From Tricholoma matsutake (taxonomy: Eukaryota > Basidiomycota > Agaricomycetes > Agaricales > Tricholomataceae), in the NCBI GenBank assembly GCA_026075535.2, contig AP026538.1:8184001-8248000 (forward strand): a DNA stretch of 64,000 nucleotides, written 5' to 3'. Positions 34,858 through 46,207 of this stretch are shown here, in pieces. Below the pieces are notes generated by a model that worked only from the letters and a program-made list of their open reading frames with translations, did not search any database and was not told the origin of the DNA. The position numbers and the translations under genes were made by a program. The first letter of the stretch is position 1; every line of letters begins with the position of its first letter.

Positions 34858-35524
34858 TCAGAACAAATGTGATCACGTGAAATGTGTGACATTTGAATAG
34901 ACTTCTGCTAAATTCACTTCACAGCACATTTTAAAAAATCCATTTCCACAAAGCTATTTAAATCATACATGTCCAGGTTATATTGTTTTTACAATAGGAA
35001 AAACTTGACTGTAGAAGTTGCCATTAGGTTTCTGGAAGTAGGAACTTGACATTGTGACTACATGTGTCACAAAGTTATGTAATGCAGTATAACCTAATAT
35101 GACCCACGTGACCCACGTAACCGCCATAACCCATTAAAATCGACACTCAGAACTGATGTTAAGCTAGCTACCAAGTCTCGAGTTCAGTTCAATAATGTAG
35201 TTTACATATGTAGGTAATAGATTTTCCACATTAGGGCCCAGTATACTAGCTGAGAGGGAGTGATAATCCACATATAATCTAGGTGAGGTTATACATAATG
35301 CCATCCGGAAATTTCCGACATGGTCACAGCATCCAGATTCAGCACTTGCAAACCTAATGACTCCTCAGCCTCAACACCTTTGGAGAATGTAAAGTAATGG
35401 ATCATTAATAAAAATGATTTCCAACAACTCTGTGTGGCCAGAATTTTTAAAAGTGTCATCAAAATGACTGCTAACTATGATCTAGTCCAATGTCACGCAT
35501 TTCACGTGATCACATTTGTTCTGA
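34858..35524. mobile_element. 667-bp element with 36-bp terminal inverted repeats
   Basis: TCAGAACAAATGTGATCACG opens the 36-bp arm at 34858-34893; its complement is at 35489-35524 with one mismatch (a T/C in a CpG). The interior is A+T-rich without ORFs. I could not identify a target duplication, so the exact ends are open. It fits a MITE lying between elongin C and the next gene. The GTGATCACGTGAAAT core includes an E-box-like CACGTG. Confidence 0.65.
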
Positions 35525-35595
35525 ACGAGATCTATCTTAAGTCGTAAGAGGACGAAGTAAAATATAAAACATAGCGTATCACGTGTTGCTTGCTG

Positions 35596-36066
35596 ATGGC
35601 CTCTCTTCCCTTGGCTGAGCAGAGCAATTCAAGCCCACGCTCGACGTTGTCTGAAATCGACGATCAACTCGCGTCATGGCGCCAGGTCAATTTTCACTCC
35701 ATTTGCTTGCGATGTCGATTTGACACCGAGCGTGCAAAACTCCCTTGTAGACCTAAAGAATATCCCAGCTTGGACTTACAAGCCATGTTGCAACTCATTC
35801 ATTAATCCTTTTCGCCTTGTTCAGATTGCCTTGAACGATGACGAGAAACCCAAAGTAAGAAGAAGATGATCTACTTAGTTCGAGATAGAGCGGTGGCTTT
35901 GCAATGGTTTGAATTTATATATGCTCAACGATTCGTGCCTTCGCTTCTAAACAACGGTTCACTTTTCACGCAGGATGACCATCTGTCAATTCGAAATGGG
36001 GCAAAACATTCTCCTCTTTGTGGTACTCTTGACGACGAATACTCCTTTCTCCCTCCCATGCGTTAA
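35596..36066 (+). other. Possible small gene or gene remnant, unresolved
   Basis: ATG at 35596 opens MASLPLAEQSNSSPRSTLSE and IDDQLASWRQ, up to a possible donor at 35686. A second coherent frame gives SVQNSLVDLKNIPAWTYKPC and FINPFRLVQIALNDDEKPK to a donor-like GTAAG at 35853, and a later segment after the acceptor TTTTCACGCAG at 35973. Phases of the first two pieces do not join cleanly, so either a mutation or a wrong exon is involved. No family recognised. It is convergent with the esterase gene that ends at 36063. Confidence 0.25.
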
Positions 36067-37203
36067 GAATCAGGAGATCTCTTAGCACTCAACCACGTCG
36101 CCCATCGGCTGCCTTTTCCTTCAATCGTGGCTGCAAATTCTCTAGCCACGATCCTGTCAGCTTGCTCGGTCGGGTGTAACTCATCGTACCTAATCACAAT
36201 AAGAACGTCAATTTTCGTCACAGCCGGGAGAATATCAACGTACCACAGATAACTGTCTGCAGCAGTACCGTTAACCAACGTGCAGACGCCTGGGGTACTG
36301 GTATTTTGGTTGAGCGTGTAGACACAGGAATTTACAGCTCCGGTGACGTTCAGCGGAGCTGTGCCGTTCAAGTACTGAGCAGGATTCTTGTACATGTCGT
36401 CAAACAAGCCGTAGGAGTCGAACAATGCTATTTTCCCGTGTCGCAAAAAGTCAGTTCCAATTCCGAATATTAATGTCATAAACTGACCAAGATTTGCTCC
36501 ATGAAGAGTCGGGACCAGAGCCTCCAACTTCAGTTTCGTAAGCTCGTTTGCGCTCAGGACGAGTTCCGTCATGAAGACATGCCATTCTGTGGTATTGCGT
36601 TGAGCCGTCCAATACTTGTTCGTATAAGAATTGGCGGAGAATAACGGGAGGTTTTGCAATGGAATTACCTGGTATGACGTGCATCTAGTGAGTACGATTC
36701 AACAAACCCCTACGATGACAGCTCACGTTCTGGAACACGAAGTTTCTGGCCCCGCTTTTATACAGCACTTTGACCCAGTTCACCATGCACGTGGTAACAT
36801 TCACCAACGACGCGTTATCGCTGCCTGTGAGCAGAGCGTTCACGCCCAAATCATTCGTTCCAATCCAGAGTGAGTATACCGTCTCCTGCGGGTTAAGTTT
36901 CAGAGATGATTGGTTTTGGAAGTACTGTGGAAGCTGGCTTTCGAACACAGACGGGAACGGTCTGTATGTAAGGTTGTTCGAGCATGTCGCTCCGGAGCGG
37001 GCGAACGGGTACAACGACACATGTGCGTAACCTGCTGCATAAGCTGGCCATGCGACTCCGTGGTCGCCTGTATTGACCACATCTGTGTAACTGTCGCCGA
37101 ACGTGACGAAGTTTTTGATCTGTCCTGGGCGGACACCGCTACCATAGACAGCTGGGGTCGAGAACACCAACAAGCTCCAGAGCGTGGCTACGAAGAACTT
37201 CAT
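36063..37203 (-). CDS. Secreted GDSL esterase, CE16-type
   Basis: Exons 37203-36727 and 36668-36063 with a 58-bp intron give 360 residues. A signal peptide MKFFVATLWSLLVFSTPAVY is followed by block I NFVTFGDSYTDV (nucleophile Ser), block III IGTNDLGVN (Gly, Asn of the oxyanion hole) and block V YDELHPTEQADRIVA (Asp/His of the triad). Many N-x-S/T sites fit secretion. CE16 enzymes of fungi remove acetyl groups from hemicellulose oligomers; the substrate here is inferred from family resemblance only. The join FVFQN-VIPLQNLPLF is clean. It is likely outside the cell. Confidence 0.88.
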
Positions 37204-38751
37204 GCTTAATGAGAGGACGGCAGACCGTTGGTCTATTCCCTTCCTTCCTGGCGTCCTTTTCTACGAAATTCCTGGGATTCGAAAATAGATTATTTCTATG
37301 TCGTTCGTCTGATGACAAGTCTTCTTCTTCCGTCCTTTCCGCCATTTTCAGGGCGATCAGACGCAGCCATATGGCGACGTTCTTGAATGTACGCAGACTG
37401 CATCCTGTAATGCGACAGCGTGATCAGGTCATAGGCTGGTAAGACCAGGATGGACGGCTTCTTACGGCTTCTTACGGCCCGATTAATATTCGTCGCTGAA
37501 AAGTGATCCAGAGGTCAAGTGTCGCGACCAGAAAGGTCTGGAGAATATGTTTAGATAATATTTCATTTAATACAATGATGGTTACTGACACTGAGCAGCA
37601 CTGAGCGCCTCTGAGCGCTCGTACCTCGATTTGTGGGCATTAATATCTATTAATATATTGTTGGCTATTGTTGGCAACGACAGGCAACGACTCATTAAAT
37701 AAATATAGCAAATGATCCAAGAGACTCCATGTGAGGGCGTCACAAGGCCCTGAACCATAGGCGGTGCTGTGGCGGTAGCGATAGGTACCTGGTTTCCCGA
37801 CTTTTCTTTCCGCCTGATCCCAAACAAGGAAATTTATACGGCACAGTTGGAAAGGGATTTTGAGATAGGGGTCTCTTCTCCCCCTAGGCTCGTGCAATTG
37901 AAAACTCCCGCTATGAATTATGTCGGCAGCTCGGACCGACGGAGAAGCCAACCAAGCATCCCTGGGAGCATTGGAAGGATGTTCGGAACTGTTGCGCTTG
38001 AAACGGCTAAGATTCATAACTGACGGCGTCACATGAGTAAGTACTACAGTTTTGGCTCTACGAGTCGTAAATAACTTAAAATATCACGAAGATGCTGGTA
38101 AGCATTTGTGCATATCCTGTAGGAGTTTAAGTAGATCTTCTTGCTGAAAGTCAGCATTCTGATGCTGCCACACTTAAAAGATATATTCTCCATTCCCCAC
38201 GCTTGGCCATGGGTTCAAATTTGTGTTCAAATACTTTCTTCGGAAGCCCTTTTTTAAAAAAAAAAAAGTTGTGTAACAATGCTAGTGCCAGCTCTCTACT
38301 CAAATCTATGGAAATGCATGATACTGTCGGTCATGCGTGAGGAAGAGTCAGGACTATCTTAGTTGTGGAAAAAATTCTGACCTGTACATCGATTTACAGG
38401 GTCTGTGCGGCTGGCTGTAATTCAAGGTCGCTACTCCCTGGGTCTATAGCTAATGACGAGTCCTTTCAACAGGGTGACCAAGCTGAGTGAGCTGATTGCA
38501 TGGCCTAGAACCGTGACATGATGATCGATTGACATTGACCATTCAGGTAGTACGGACTTGTGCCAGTAAGGTTCTACATATGAGCAGGGTCACGATCTTT
38601 GCTTGTCCGCTGTCTCTCTTCATGTCACTTCCGTGCATCGGCGCTGTCCAGTGCGATGGCCTACACTGGAACGCTTGAAGATGTTGCCAAGAGATAGCTA
38701 GCACTTCATCTTGGAGTTACAATTGCTTCGTCCTTCTAAGCATTCCTAGCT
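37204..38751. other. Intergenic, no gene seen
   Basis: Short doubled words occur (GGCTTCTTAC twice at about 37457-37476; GGCAACGAC twice at about 37673-37690). The minus frame at 38032-37640 (130 residues) lacks family features and is not called. A 12-base A run is at about 38257-38268. Confidence 0.35.
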
Positions 38752-39123
38752 CTAACCAGTGATCCGTCCAGTCGACGAGAAAGCAGCTGAAGCTGCAACT
38801 TCCATGAAAGCCACGACGTCTCGGATATCAACTTTGCACGTCTTTTCCCTGTCCAAGTCTCGAAGGTGTCTCAGTAGACTCGCTCGATCCACCACCTTTC
38901 TTCGTGATACATGTAGAATTGTGGCATGTGCAAGTACGTATTTCGGCAACGAAAGGAAGCTTTCAACATTGTTCATTACCGCCGCACGGGAGGATAATGC
39001 ATGCTGAATCCCGCTTCGTGGAGGCGGAGTTGGCGACACAGGTTTACGTTCCAAATGCTTCTCAGAGGCATGGCTGGCAATTAGCTCTGGCAGCCGCCAT
39101 CCATAGTCTAGACTACCACGATG
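38752..39123 (-). CDS. Uncharacterised protein, start unresolved
   Basis: The open frame from about 39123 to a stop at 38752 reads LDYGWRLPELIASHASEKHL, a Pro-rich SPTPPPRSG, then a helical, Leu/Ala/Val-rich part: VESFLSLPKYVLAHATILHV, SRRKVVDRASLLRHLRDLDR, IRDVVAFMEVAASAAF. No in-frame ATG precedes the LDYGW part; an intron ending CCAG near 39128 suggests an upstream exon. The composition looks coding, but I recognise no family. It is divergently arranged with the methyltransferase-like gene, 125 bp apart. Confidence 0.4.
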   Translation of the reverse strand, partial: HRGSLDYGWRLPELIASHASEKHLERKPVSPTPPPRSGIQHALSSRAAVMNNVESFLSLPKYVLAHATILHVSRRKVVDRASLLRHLRDLDREKTCKVDIRDVVAFMEVAASAAFSSTGRITG

Positions 39124-39247
39124 CTGGCTTAATCAATCAGATAAGGTATGAAGCATAATAGGCCACGTCAATGTTGAAGCATTTTCTATCCTTCACCAAG
39201 ACCTTTATAACAGTTGTCCTCGAAGGTATGTGCTACTCACTGCACCC

Positions 39248-40087
39248 ATGTCTGGGCTTGCTCTGAAAGCGACCTTGTTATGCACAACAGGACTAGCCGT
39301 CCATATCTCACTTTCTCCTCCAAACCCTCCCGTTAAGGATCAAAACTGTTCTGTACCCGACACCTTGTTTGAACAATTTGTCCAGTCAATCACCTTTTTC
39401 AGTAAGGTACCTTGGCTTTCTAATGCGAAAGAATTACGGCACCGTGCTTAGACCTCCCGTTCAGTGCGTAATATGGGTAGGGGCGATATGGGACATCCTC
39501 GCGACATTGACGCTCTTCGTATTGCATACAAACCTCCATCATTCGGATAGCATAGCAGTGATGCGACGCGTTTGTCCGAACATGAATGATCCTACAGCAC
39601 TGTGGATGACACACTCAGTGATGTTTGTTGGCACGATCGCCACCGTTGTGGCCGCAACATTAAGGATATGGCACGTACACCCTCTACGACCAGGATTGAT
39701 TGATGGGTTGCTGAGCTCTGGTCCAGGTGTTTTAAGACATTAGGCAGACTTTTCACATTTGAGATCGCGATACGCCCTAAACACGAACTAATCACGAGCG
39801 GGCCCTATGCGTGGGTGAGGCACCCGAGTTATACAGGAATCTACCTCACACTATTTGGCGCGACGGCATCTCTATGCTCCCCTGGAACATGGCTATTAGA
39901 GTGCGGTTTTTCAAGTAGAAGCGCGATTATCCTGGTATCGCTGTGGTTGCTCAAGTGTGCATTCGTTTTCAGGGGTATGGCTTTGCGATTGATAATAGAA
40001 GACGAGGTGCTCAAGAAGGCTTTTGGCGAGAGTTGGGATGAGTACGCAAGGAGAGTCCCTTATAAATTTGTGCCATGTGCAATATGA
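39248..40087 (+). pseudogene. Isoprenylcysteine carboxyl methyltransferase-like gene with frameshift
   Basis: Exon 1 is 39248-39406 (MSGLALKATLLCTTGLAVHI, PPNPP) and exon 2 starts at 39465. The C-terminal half has the ICMT signature: FTFEIAIRPKHELITSGPYA, VRHPSYTGIYL, then LIIEDEVLKKAF and DEYARRVPYKFVP. Several membrane segments are visible. ICMT enzymes methylate the C-terminal prenyl-Cys of CaaX proteins at the ER. At 39740-39741 the frame breaks: VLRH-stop, whereas one more T gives the family-typical HLGRLFTFE. This is either a real lesion or a base-calling error; every other part is in order. Confidence 0.8.
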
Positions 40088-40440
40088 TGTGATGTTGTAT
40101 TTGGCCATGTTTACTTCTAAGATATCGTCACGTAACACGACGTGTATCATTCACGTGCTGTGTGACCTCAACTTTCTCGTATACACACCGTCCAGCAACG
40201 ACGTTCCTTCTCTTGGTTCAAGTACAATCTTGAGGTTTCATGAAAAATTTGCAGAACATAAGCGATATTTGGTGATAGAGACTGTACCAGAGGTTATAGT
40301 ACGTTTTCTGGTATGGCATATTCCATAGAGATCAGTTTTTAGATTGACATTTGCTTTGTGGGAAAAGCGGTTGCCGGTCGTTTCTGATTCCAACGTGAGT
40401 TCGTGTCAAAGGGAACCAAGAACAAAGAACAAAGGCCACA

Positions 40441-40448
40441 TATAAAAT
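40441..40448 (+). promoter_or_regulatory. TATA box before the Ser/Pro-rich gene
   Basis: TATAAAAT lies 39 bp before the ATG at 40487, suggesting a very short 5' leader. Confidence 0.5.
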
Positions 40449-40486
40449 CTTTGGTTCCACTCTCGCACTAATCTATTCAACCCGTC

Positions 40487-42035
40487 ATGGACTTCGATTT
40501 CGACTACCTCTCGTCGGTCGACTCAAACGAGTCATTCTCTCCATCACAATCGCTGCCAACAGACTTTGTGAAATGGCAGAGCTCTCAGGTTCCGTGTCCG
40601 GCGCTTAAAAGTCTTATGACCAAGAGTGACCTGTGTACGCCTGTACTTCATTCGAATAAAATGCAACTCATTCTTACCTGTTACAGCTCGGGAAGACAAG
40701 GCCTTGACGTCGCGGAACTCATCTGAGTCAGGTCCTTCCGTCCTCTTTCAGCAGAGCACTAGTGCCAACATCAAGAGTGCAAATCCCACACGCCCACTTA
40801 CACGAACTAAATCTCGTCCTCGGTTCGGACGATACTCGGAACCAGACATCCGTAGTCCACTTCAGGCCCCAGACCTCGACATTTTTAACGCCGACGACTC
40901 ATCCCGATTCCTTGATCTCGTGAAAACCGTGGCAGAACGAGTTGATGAGAATGCTGGGTTTCGAGCAGCCAAAAAAGAAAGTTTCAGTGGCATGAAACGA
41001 AAGATACGTGATACAAACTCTATCAACGCCGTGGATGCTAGAGCTCGGAGGAGCCGGCTAGCGGTTACTGCTAAGGACGAGGCGAGAATCGGCCGAACAA
41101 AAGGAATTCACAAAGAAGATTCTGGAACGGAACCCGAACATGAAAGCAATAGTTCGGATAGCCTCAATCCCGGGTTGTTGCGTTTATCATCGTCATCCTT
41201 TACGTCGTCGACCTCTTCATCGTCATTGCATTCGATCAATACCTGTGTGCACATGGATGTCGAAGTTGCGGATACTTCTATGACTATGTCAGCATGTAGT
41301 AGGATGGATATGGATGAGTTGGACATTTCTACAACATCCCATGCCCATTTGGACCCCTTTCCAAAGCAACGTACTCTATCGTACGCGAACTCACCATCAT
41401 CGAGCTCAGCTGCAGACCCCACCCCCCCAGATACCCGAAGTCCCACCTCCGCTAATCCCACCGTATCGGTACCGAGGTTGCATCCTCTTCTTAGCCAGCA
41501 GCATCCTCCACCTCGAGCCTTGCCTCCCCAGCCAGCTCAGCAACCTCCCCATGTCTCTATACTTACCCAAGCCATGCAGCGCCCTTCTGCTTCTCAAATG
41601 TCTGCAATGACACGTCCTCCCGCCTTGGGAATGCGCCGCACTCACAGTATGATAGCTACATCACTTACCGCGAATGCGCCTCTTCCTACACGCCAAAAGG
41701 CTTTCAAGCCTCCTCTGCGGCCTCCTCTGCGGCCTCACCTTCAAACACAATCCCAGCTGCGTCCTCCACAGTCACAATCCCTGCATCCTGCTATCAGAAA
41801 TGTGGAGAAGGATAAAATGCACCCCGTGAAGACAGAGAGTGGCACGTCCCACTGGGGTCAGGGGGGTCATAACAAGGAGGCTCCAGACTACCGTCCATCC
41901 ACCCTCTCGAAGGCTAACCGTTCATCTACTGAAGCTGAACCAGATTCCAACCCTGATGCAGATGCGGATTCGTCTTTTGGGGACATGTCGTTCGATATTG
42001 ATGCCCTGGAAGAGACCATGCGTATGTATGATTGA
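40487..42035 (+). CDS. Ser/Pro-rich, probably nuclear protein of unknown function
   Basis: Exons 40487-40625 and 40687-42035 join (MTK-T-REDKAL) across a 61-bp intron ending TTACAG, giving 495 residues. The N-terminus is acidic (MDFDFDYLSSVDSNESFSPS). A conserved-looking middle, FLDLVKTVAERVDENAGFRA with FSGMKRKIRD and ARARRSRL, carries basic clusters that could be nuclear signals. The rest is low-complexity: a Ser run (SSSSFTSSTSSSSLHS) and long Pro/Gln/His-rich stretches. The acidic tail SSFGDMSFDIDALEETMRMY looks like a short helix. I recognise no domain; a transcription-related role would be a guess. Confidence 0.75.
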
Positions 42036-42845
42036 TCAAATTTGAAATTGGGTCATCTTCGATTCTTCTCTTGCTTTTGCTTGCAATACATGCGCCCCGG
42101 ATTTCAACAACATATTACACCGCAAACGCGGCCGAATCTGAGGTCGAGATTAACCTAGTTTGTTAATCAGAGATTATTGTAGTACCGATAATTTTGGGGA
42201 GACAAATATTGTTCACTGAGATACTATTTTGGGTTCTAAAAATGTGGTGAATATTCAACTAAAGTAGAAATATCTTTCTGGCTAATTAACCAAACAACTG
42301 AGAGGCATGCATGAGTGAGAAATGCCACTGAGGTCGTTGTATGGGAATTTTTCTTATGCCCTCAGTTTTTTCAGCGACTTGGTATGCATGTTGTGTTTTC
42401 TTTGAGATCACATTGCGCATAAGTAACCTCCCTGGTATTTCTTCTGAGATTTAAATCCCTCAGACACCCCAAGCAGGTGCGGGAGCAGCAACATTGTCAT
42501 CCCCATAGTACTTAAGCAGGATAGTCTTCCAGAAATAGAATTCTGTGGCCTCAAAAAAGCCTCCCACAATTGCGGGGAAAACGCTTCCACCAGAAAAAAA
42601 AGTAAGTTCAAGCCTTAGCTGTAGCTAATATAGGTGTAGAAGAAGAAGGCAGAATGATGACTTCGAGCCAACGATGTCAAATAATTGTCATATCCACCTC
42701 TTGCCAAGCAGCATCAGCCAGTCACACTGCTTGGAGAACCTATAACACAACATGAAAGTCCCTCGACGACGCGTCGGCATTCTCTGGTAAATCATCTGTA
42801 GAAAGTTATACTATCGCCTGCCCATATCCTCCACCTGTGATATCA
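42036..42845. other. Intergenic, no gene seen
   Basis: 3' flank of the Ser/Pro-rich gene. The only long frame (42611-42408, minus) has no family features. Confidence 0.35.
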
Positions 42846-43117
42846 CTAGTCATCCTTTTGCTGACATGAGCCACATTCTCGGCATGGTGTGTCGCTTAAG
42901 CAAGAGATCGTGTCCACTTCCCTGTCATCCTCGTCAAGGGGTATCCCATCGGGCGGATTAGACACGGTCCAGTGGACTTGTTGTCCCGAAACTGGTATAC
43001 GGCGCTTACACGGTGATGCCTGCATTCTTCAGAAGTAGTTGAAAATGCTCATGGCATCAGCTTCCAGATACCCTTCAATGAGTTCTTCATACCTGTCTTC
43101 GGGGGTCCGAGGGGATG
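42846..43117 (-). pseudogene. Remnant of an unidentified gene
   Basis: One minus frame reads EDRYEELIEGYLEADAMSIF, a TGA at about 43043, then PCKRRIPVSGQQVHWTVSNP and IPLDEDDREVDTISCLSDTP with CRECGSCQQKDD and a stop at 42846. It has charge patterning like a real protein and a Cys cluster, but no family is recognised and no start is found. The TGA sits where Arg would fit. Confidence 0.3.
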
Positions 43118-46100
43118 TTTAGTCCTGGTTCCGAGCTGAGCGAGGGAAATCGAGACTTACATAACAAAGATGTGAATTCCTAGTAAACTTGTTTACATAA
43201 CACGATTGTTCTCACACAATTCGCCGTTGCTGTCATGCTTACATCAGTCCATTCTCTTTCCCCCACGCCCACGTATCTTTCCTGCTGCGTCCGACTATCC
43301 CTCTTCTTCTGCGCTTCTCACTCGAAGACAGCGAACATCTATCGACGTCTAGGCATCTAGGTAAGTCACAAATTCTAGGTAAGTCACAAACTGCTTCTCT
43401 GACAATACAACGCTGATCCTAGTATGATGCAGGCTTGTTCAGGAACTCCCGAGATGACAGAAGCGACCCACCAGACCCACCTCCTATGGCAGCCACCCCT
43501 TTGGCGACTACTGGCGACTCTCCGGCCCCCATTCGATAACAACACCTGTATGGCAGGGAAGGGAGCTATTAGTCATGCCAAAGAATATGACGGCTCGAAA
43601 GATCCTCGGCGTGTAGTTATATATTCATCAATTAGTAGAGGGGTCATCATGCTGTACATATCATGAACATATAATGTATTAGTTATGATAATAAAGGGTA
43701 TTTTGGCAAACATTGCAAAATCAGTGAAAACCCTGTCACAACCCTACCAGTGAAAATCAACGATGTAACCGTACTGTCCCAGGGAGGAAAAACACGATAC
43801 TGTAGGTGGGCCCAGCGCGCGAAGTCATCGTGTGGGCCCACCAGGGTAAGATATATTACTACTGGCTGCAAGAGCCCAATCTGATGGGCCATGCTGGCAT
43901 CAGTGCGAATTAGCAAACCCAAGGTGTGATGAAAGGCTAACCTCGTTTATCATAGCTGCTAGAGTCCTAATCTGATATGCTCCACGCGAGAAGCCTACAA
44001 AAAAGACAAACCTGAGATAAGTCTTCGACGAGGCCTTAGCCGACTGGTATACATTACCGAAGAAATATATGAGCGATAATTATCACAAAGAGCGCTTAAG
44101 CCTTTGAGATTGTTAGTTCAAAATTCCTGTCAACATAAGAGTTGTAAGGTGATATCATCCTTCAGAACATGAAGATACCATCCAATGGCCATGTCCATAT
44201 AGTGATCCACAACTTGCAAGACGACTGCGAACGTCCCAATGCCGCTGTTGTAATACATGACTCGGACTTGTTCATGAGCAGTCTGTAAAGCTGAACGACC
44301 ATTTATTCTACATGAAGGACCGATGTCTTGCCGTGATCAAAGTATAACATTAACACGCACACTCGAGCCAAATTGTTTGGACGTGCCATCAATACAAATC
44401 ACAAGATTTCTTCACCGGATCACCGATGGGGAGTTCTCTCCAAGATCACTCCGACTGGAAGATTGAACAAAGACACGGGGGAGTAGTAGTCGTGACGTGG
44501 AAGACAATCAACCGACGACATACCAACTGCTCGCAGAGATGTAAGCAGGATCACAGGCCGGCATCGGGTATGCACGAGGTGATGGCGCTCATCAACAGAC
44601 TAAGGGTAGGCGCCCATGCTTGCAGTATGGTTATAACCAGACACTGCGCAAACAGATTCCGTGATCGAGATGGAATACTTTCGGGTGGTGGTAAGTTTCG
44701 AGCGAGTTCTCAGTGTTGAGATTGAAGGTCGGAGTGTTGTAGGAGCGTATGTATCATGAAAGCACAGGCACTGCGGGACACTTCTATATGGCGTCGAAAA
44801 AGACTCTCACAACCGCGATTAACAAGTGGTTGAATCGCAAGGTGGAGTGGACAAGTCAGTCCGGTATCTGACTGCCTGTTGTTCGGGACGGCATTACTTA
44901 CATCCATGGGTTTGCACCGTATGAGCCGACGTTATTCGCAAAGTGCAGAGTCCATCGTGGCACGATTGCGTAGTAAATAATCTCAAGTGTATTGAGATGC
45001 TACATGCTACCATTGAACAGCATCAGCCGTAGTTCAGCTCTGTATCAAGGCCACTAACTTGGATCACGATCTCGCCGTCGTGCCAGGGCCGACACGCCTT
45101 TTTCTATGATCCAGATATTTCGGTATACATAGTACATACCGTCGTTCGACGTTGACGGACTGACCATTGACTCGTATAGGATACCATTTGTGATGATCTT
45201 GGGCCTCTGTATTGGGTACGCTATGCCTCCATCATGGTCGGGCCTGATGAGAGTTCATACGATTGTAAAAAGGCGACGCAGATCATCACAGCCTCTTGTT
45301 TGGATGCAACAGGCATTGACTTAGTCTAGCAGTACATGCCACCTGTACAGTAGTCAGAACCGATTGCGCATGTCAGGTTATGCTGCTGAAAGATGGAGAG
45401 GTGGTGGAGGATTGATGTCGAACTCGTGAGATCGTCATCAGAGATGCCTCGAGCGAGACTGGCACCACGATTTTGTAAGGAAACATGACGAAGCAAAGGC
45501 AAGAATTCGTCTTCCATGATGTGGGAGTGTGGATGACAATTGGCTGAAGTACCACTTCTAGCCAGTGATAGTCAAGTCATTGGACGTGCGATGGCAACAA
45601 AGGCGTAATGGTCTTGACAAGAACTACGTCTCCCTGCGATACGAAGCACAAGCCGTCCCCTGAAATTGTCCAGGATTGCCCCTACACGGCATCTTTTAGT
45701 AGGGATTTGAAATGTCTGATCTGATATGGGTCACAAACCACTGAATATTGATAGGTATCGTAGGAGGATGACAGGGAAAGAAAGATAGTCAAAGGCTATA
45801 TGAAAAACCACGATTAAAGGGAAAGCTTATAAATTCTCTGCTTGCATCGTCGTGCTATGCAAACGCTGGTCGAATAGGACTAACCATAGGTATGAGTTCC
45901 GTTGTGATGCTTCACTCTGGAGTCTTCATCGACTGCGTGGAAAGATAACATCAAAGTCCAAGACACTTTGCGCCTTATCGTTGAAATCCTTTCACGTACA
46001 CCACTGAACGTGGTCTCATGTGTCCGCGACATGATAGCGCTCTTTAGACTATGAATGAACAAACAAGGGTTCCCCATGGTCGCGTAGTTAGGGAGCATTG

Positions 46101-46207
46101 ATGCGTGAGGGCACGAGGAGCGGTTGAGAGTCCGATTCACGTCCCCCGTAACGTATCGTGAGCGCCACTGCATCATCAATACATACATATCCACAACAAA
46201 ATTACCA
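43118..46207. other. 3-kb gene-poor stretch
   Basis: No gene is supported. 43356-43391 is a two-copy 18-bp tandem (TCTAGGTAAGTCACAAAT). 43562-43614 is a relic of Gypsy reverse transcriptase on the minus strand (RRGSFEP and, one base out of frame, VIFFGMTNSS), similar to 29350-29405. GTGGGCCCA and TGGGCCCAC around 43806-43842 form a 10-bp hairpin. Frames at 44426-44719 and 46233-45880 have no family features. Confidence 0.4.

Noticed and set aside
37640..38032. 130-residue minus-strand frame
   Set aside because: No family features, no start context, and composition like intergenic DNA.
42846..43117. Zinc-finger gene
   Set aside because: Only CRECGSC is seen, no full finger, no start codon and an internal stop; kept only as an unidentified remnant.
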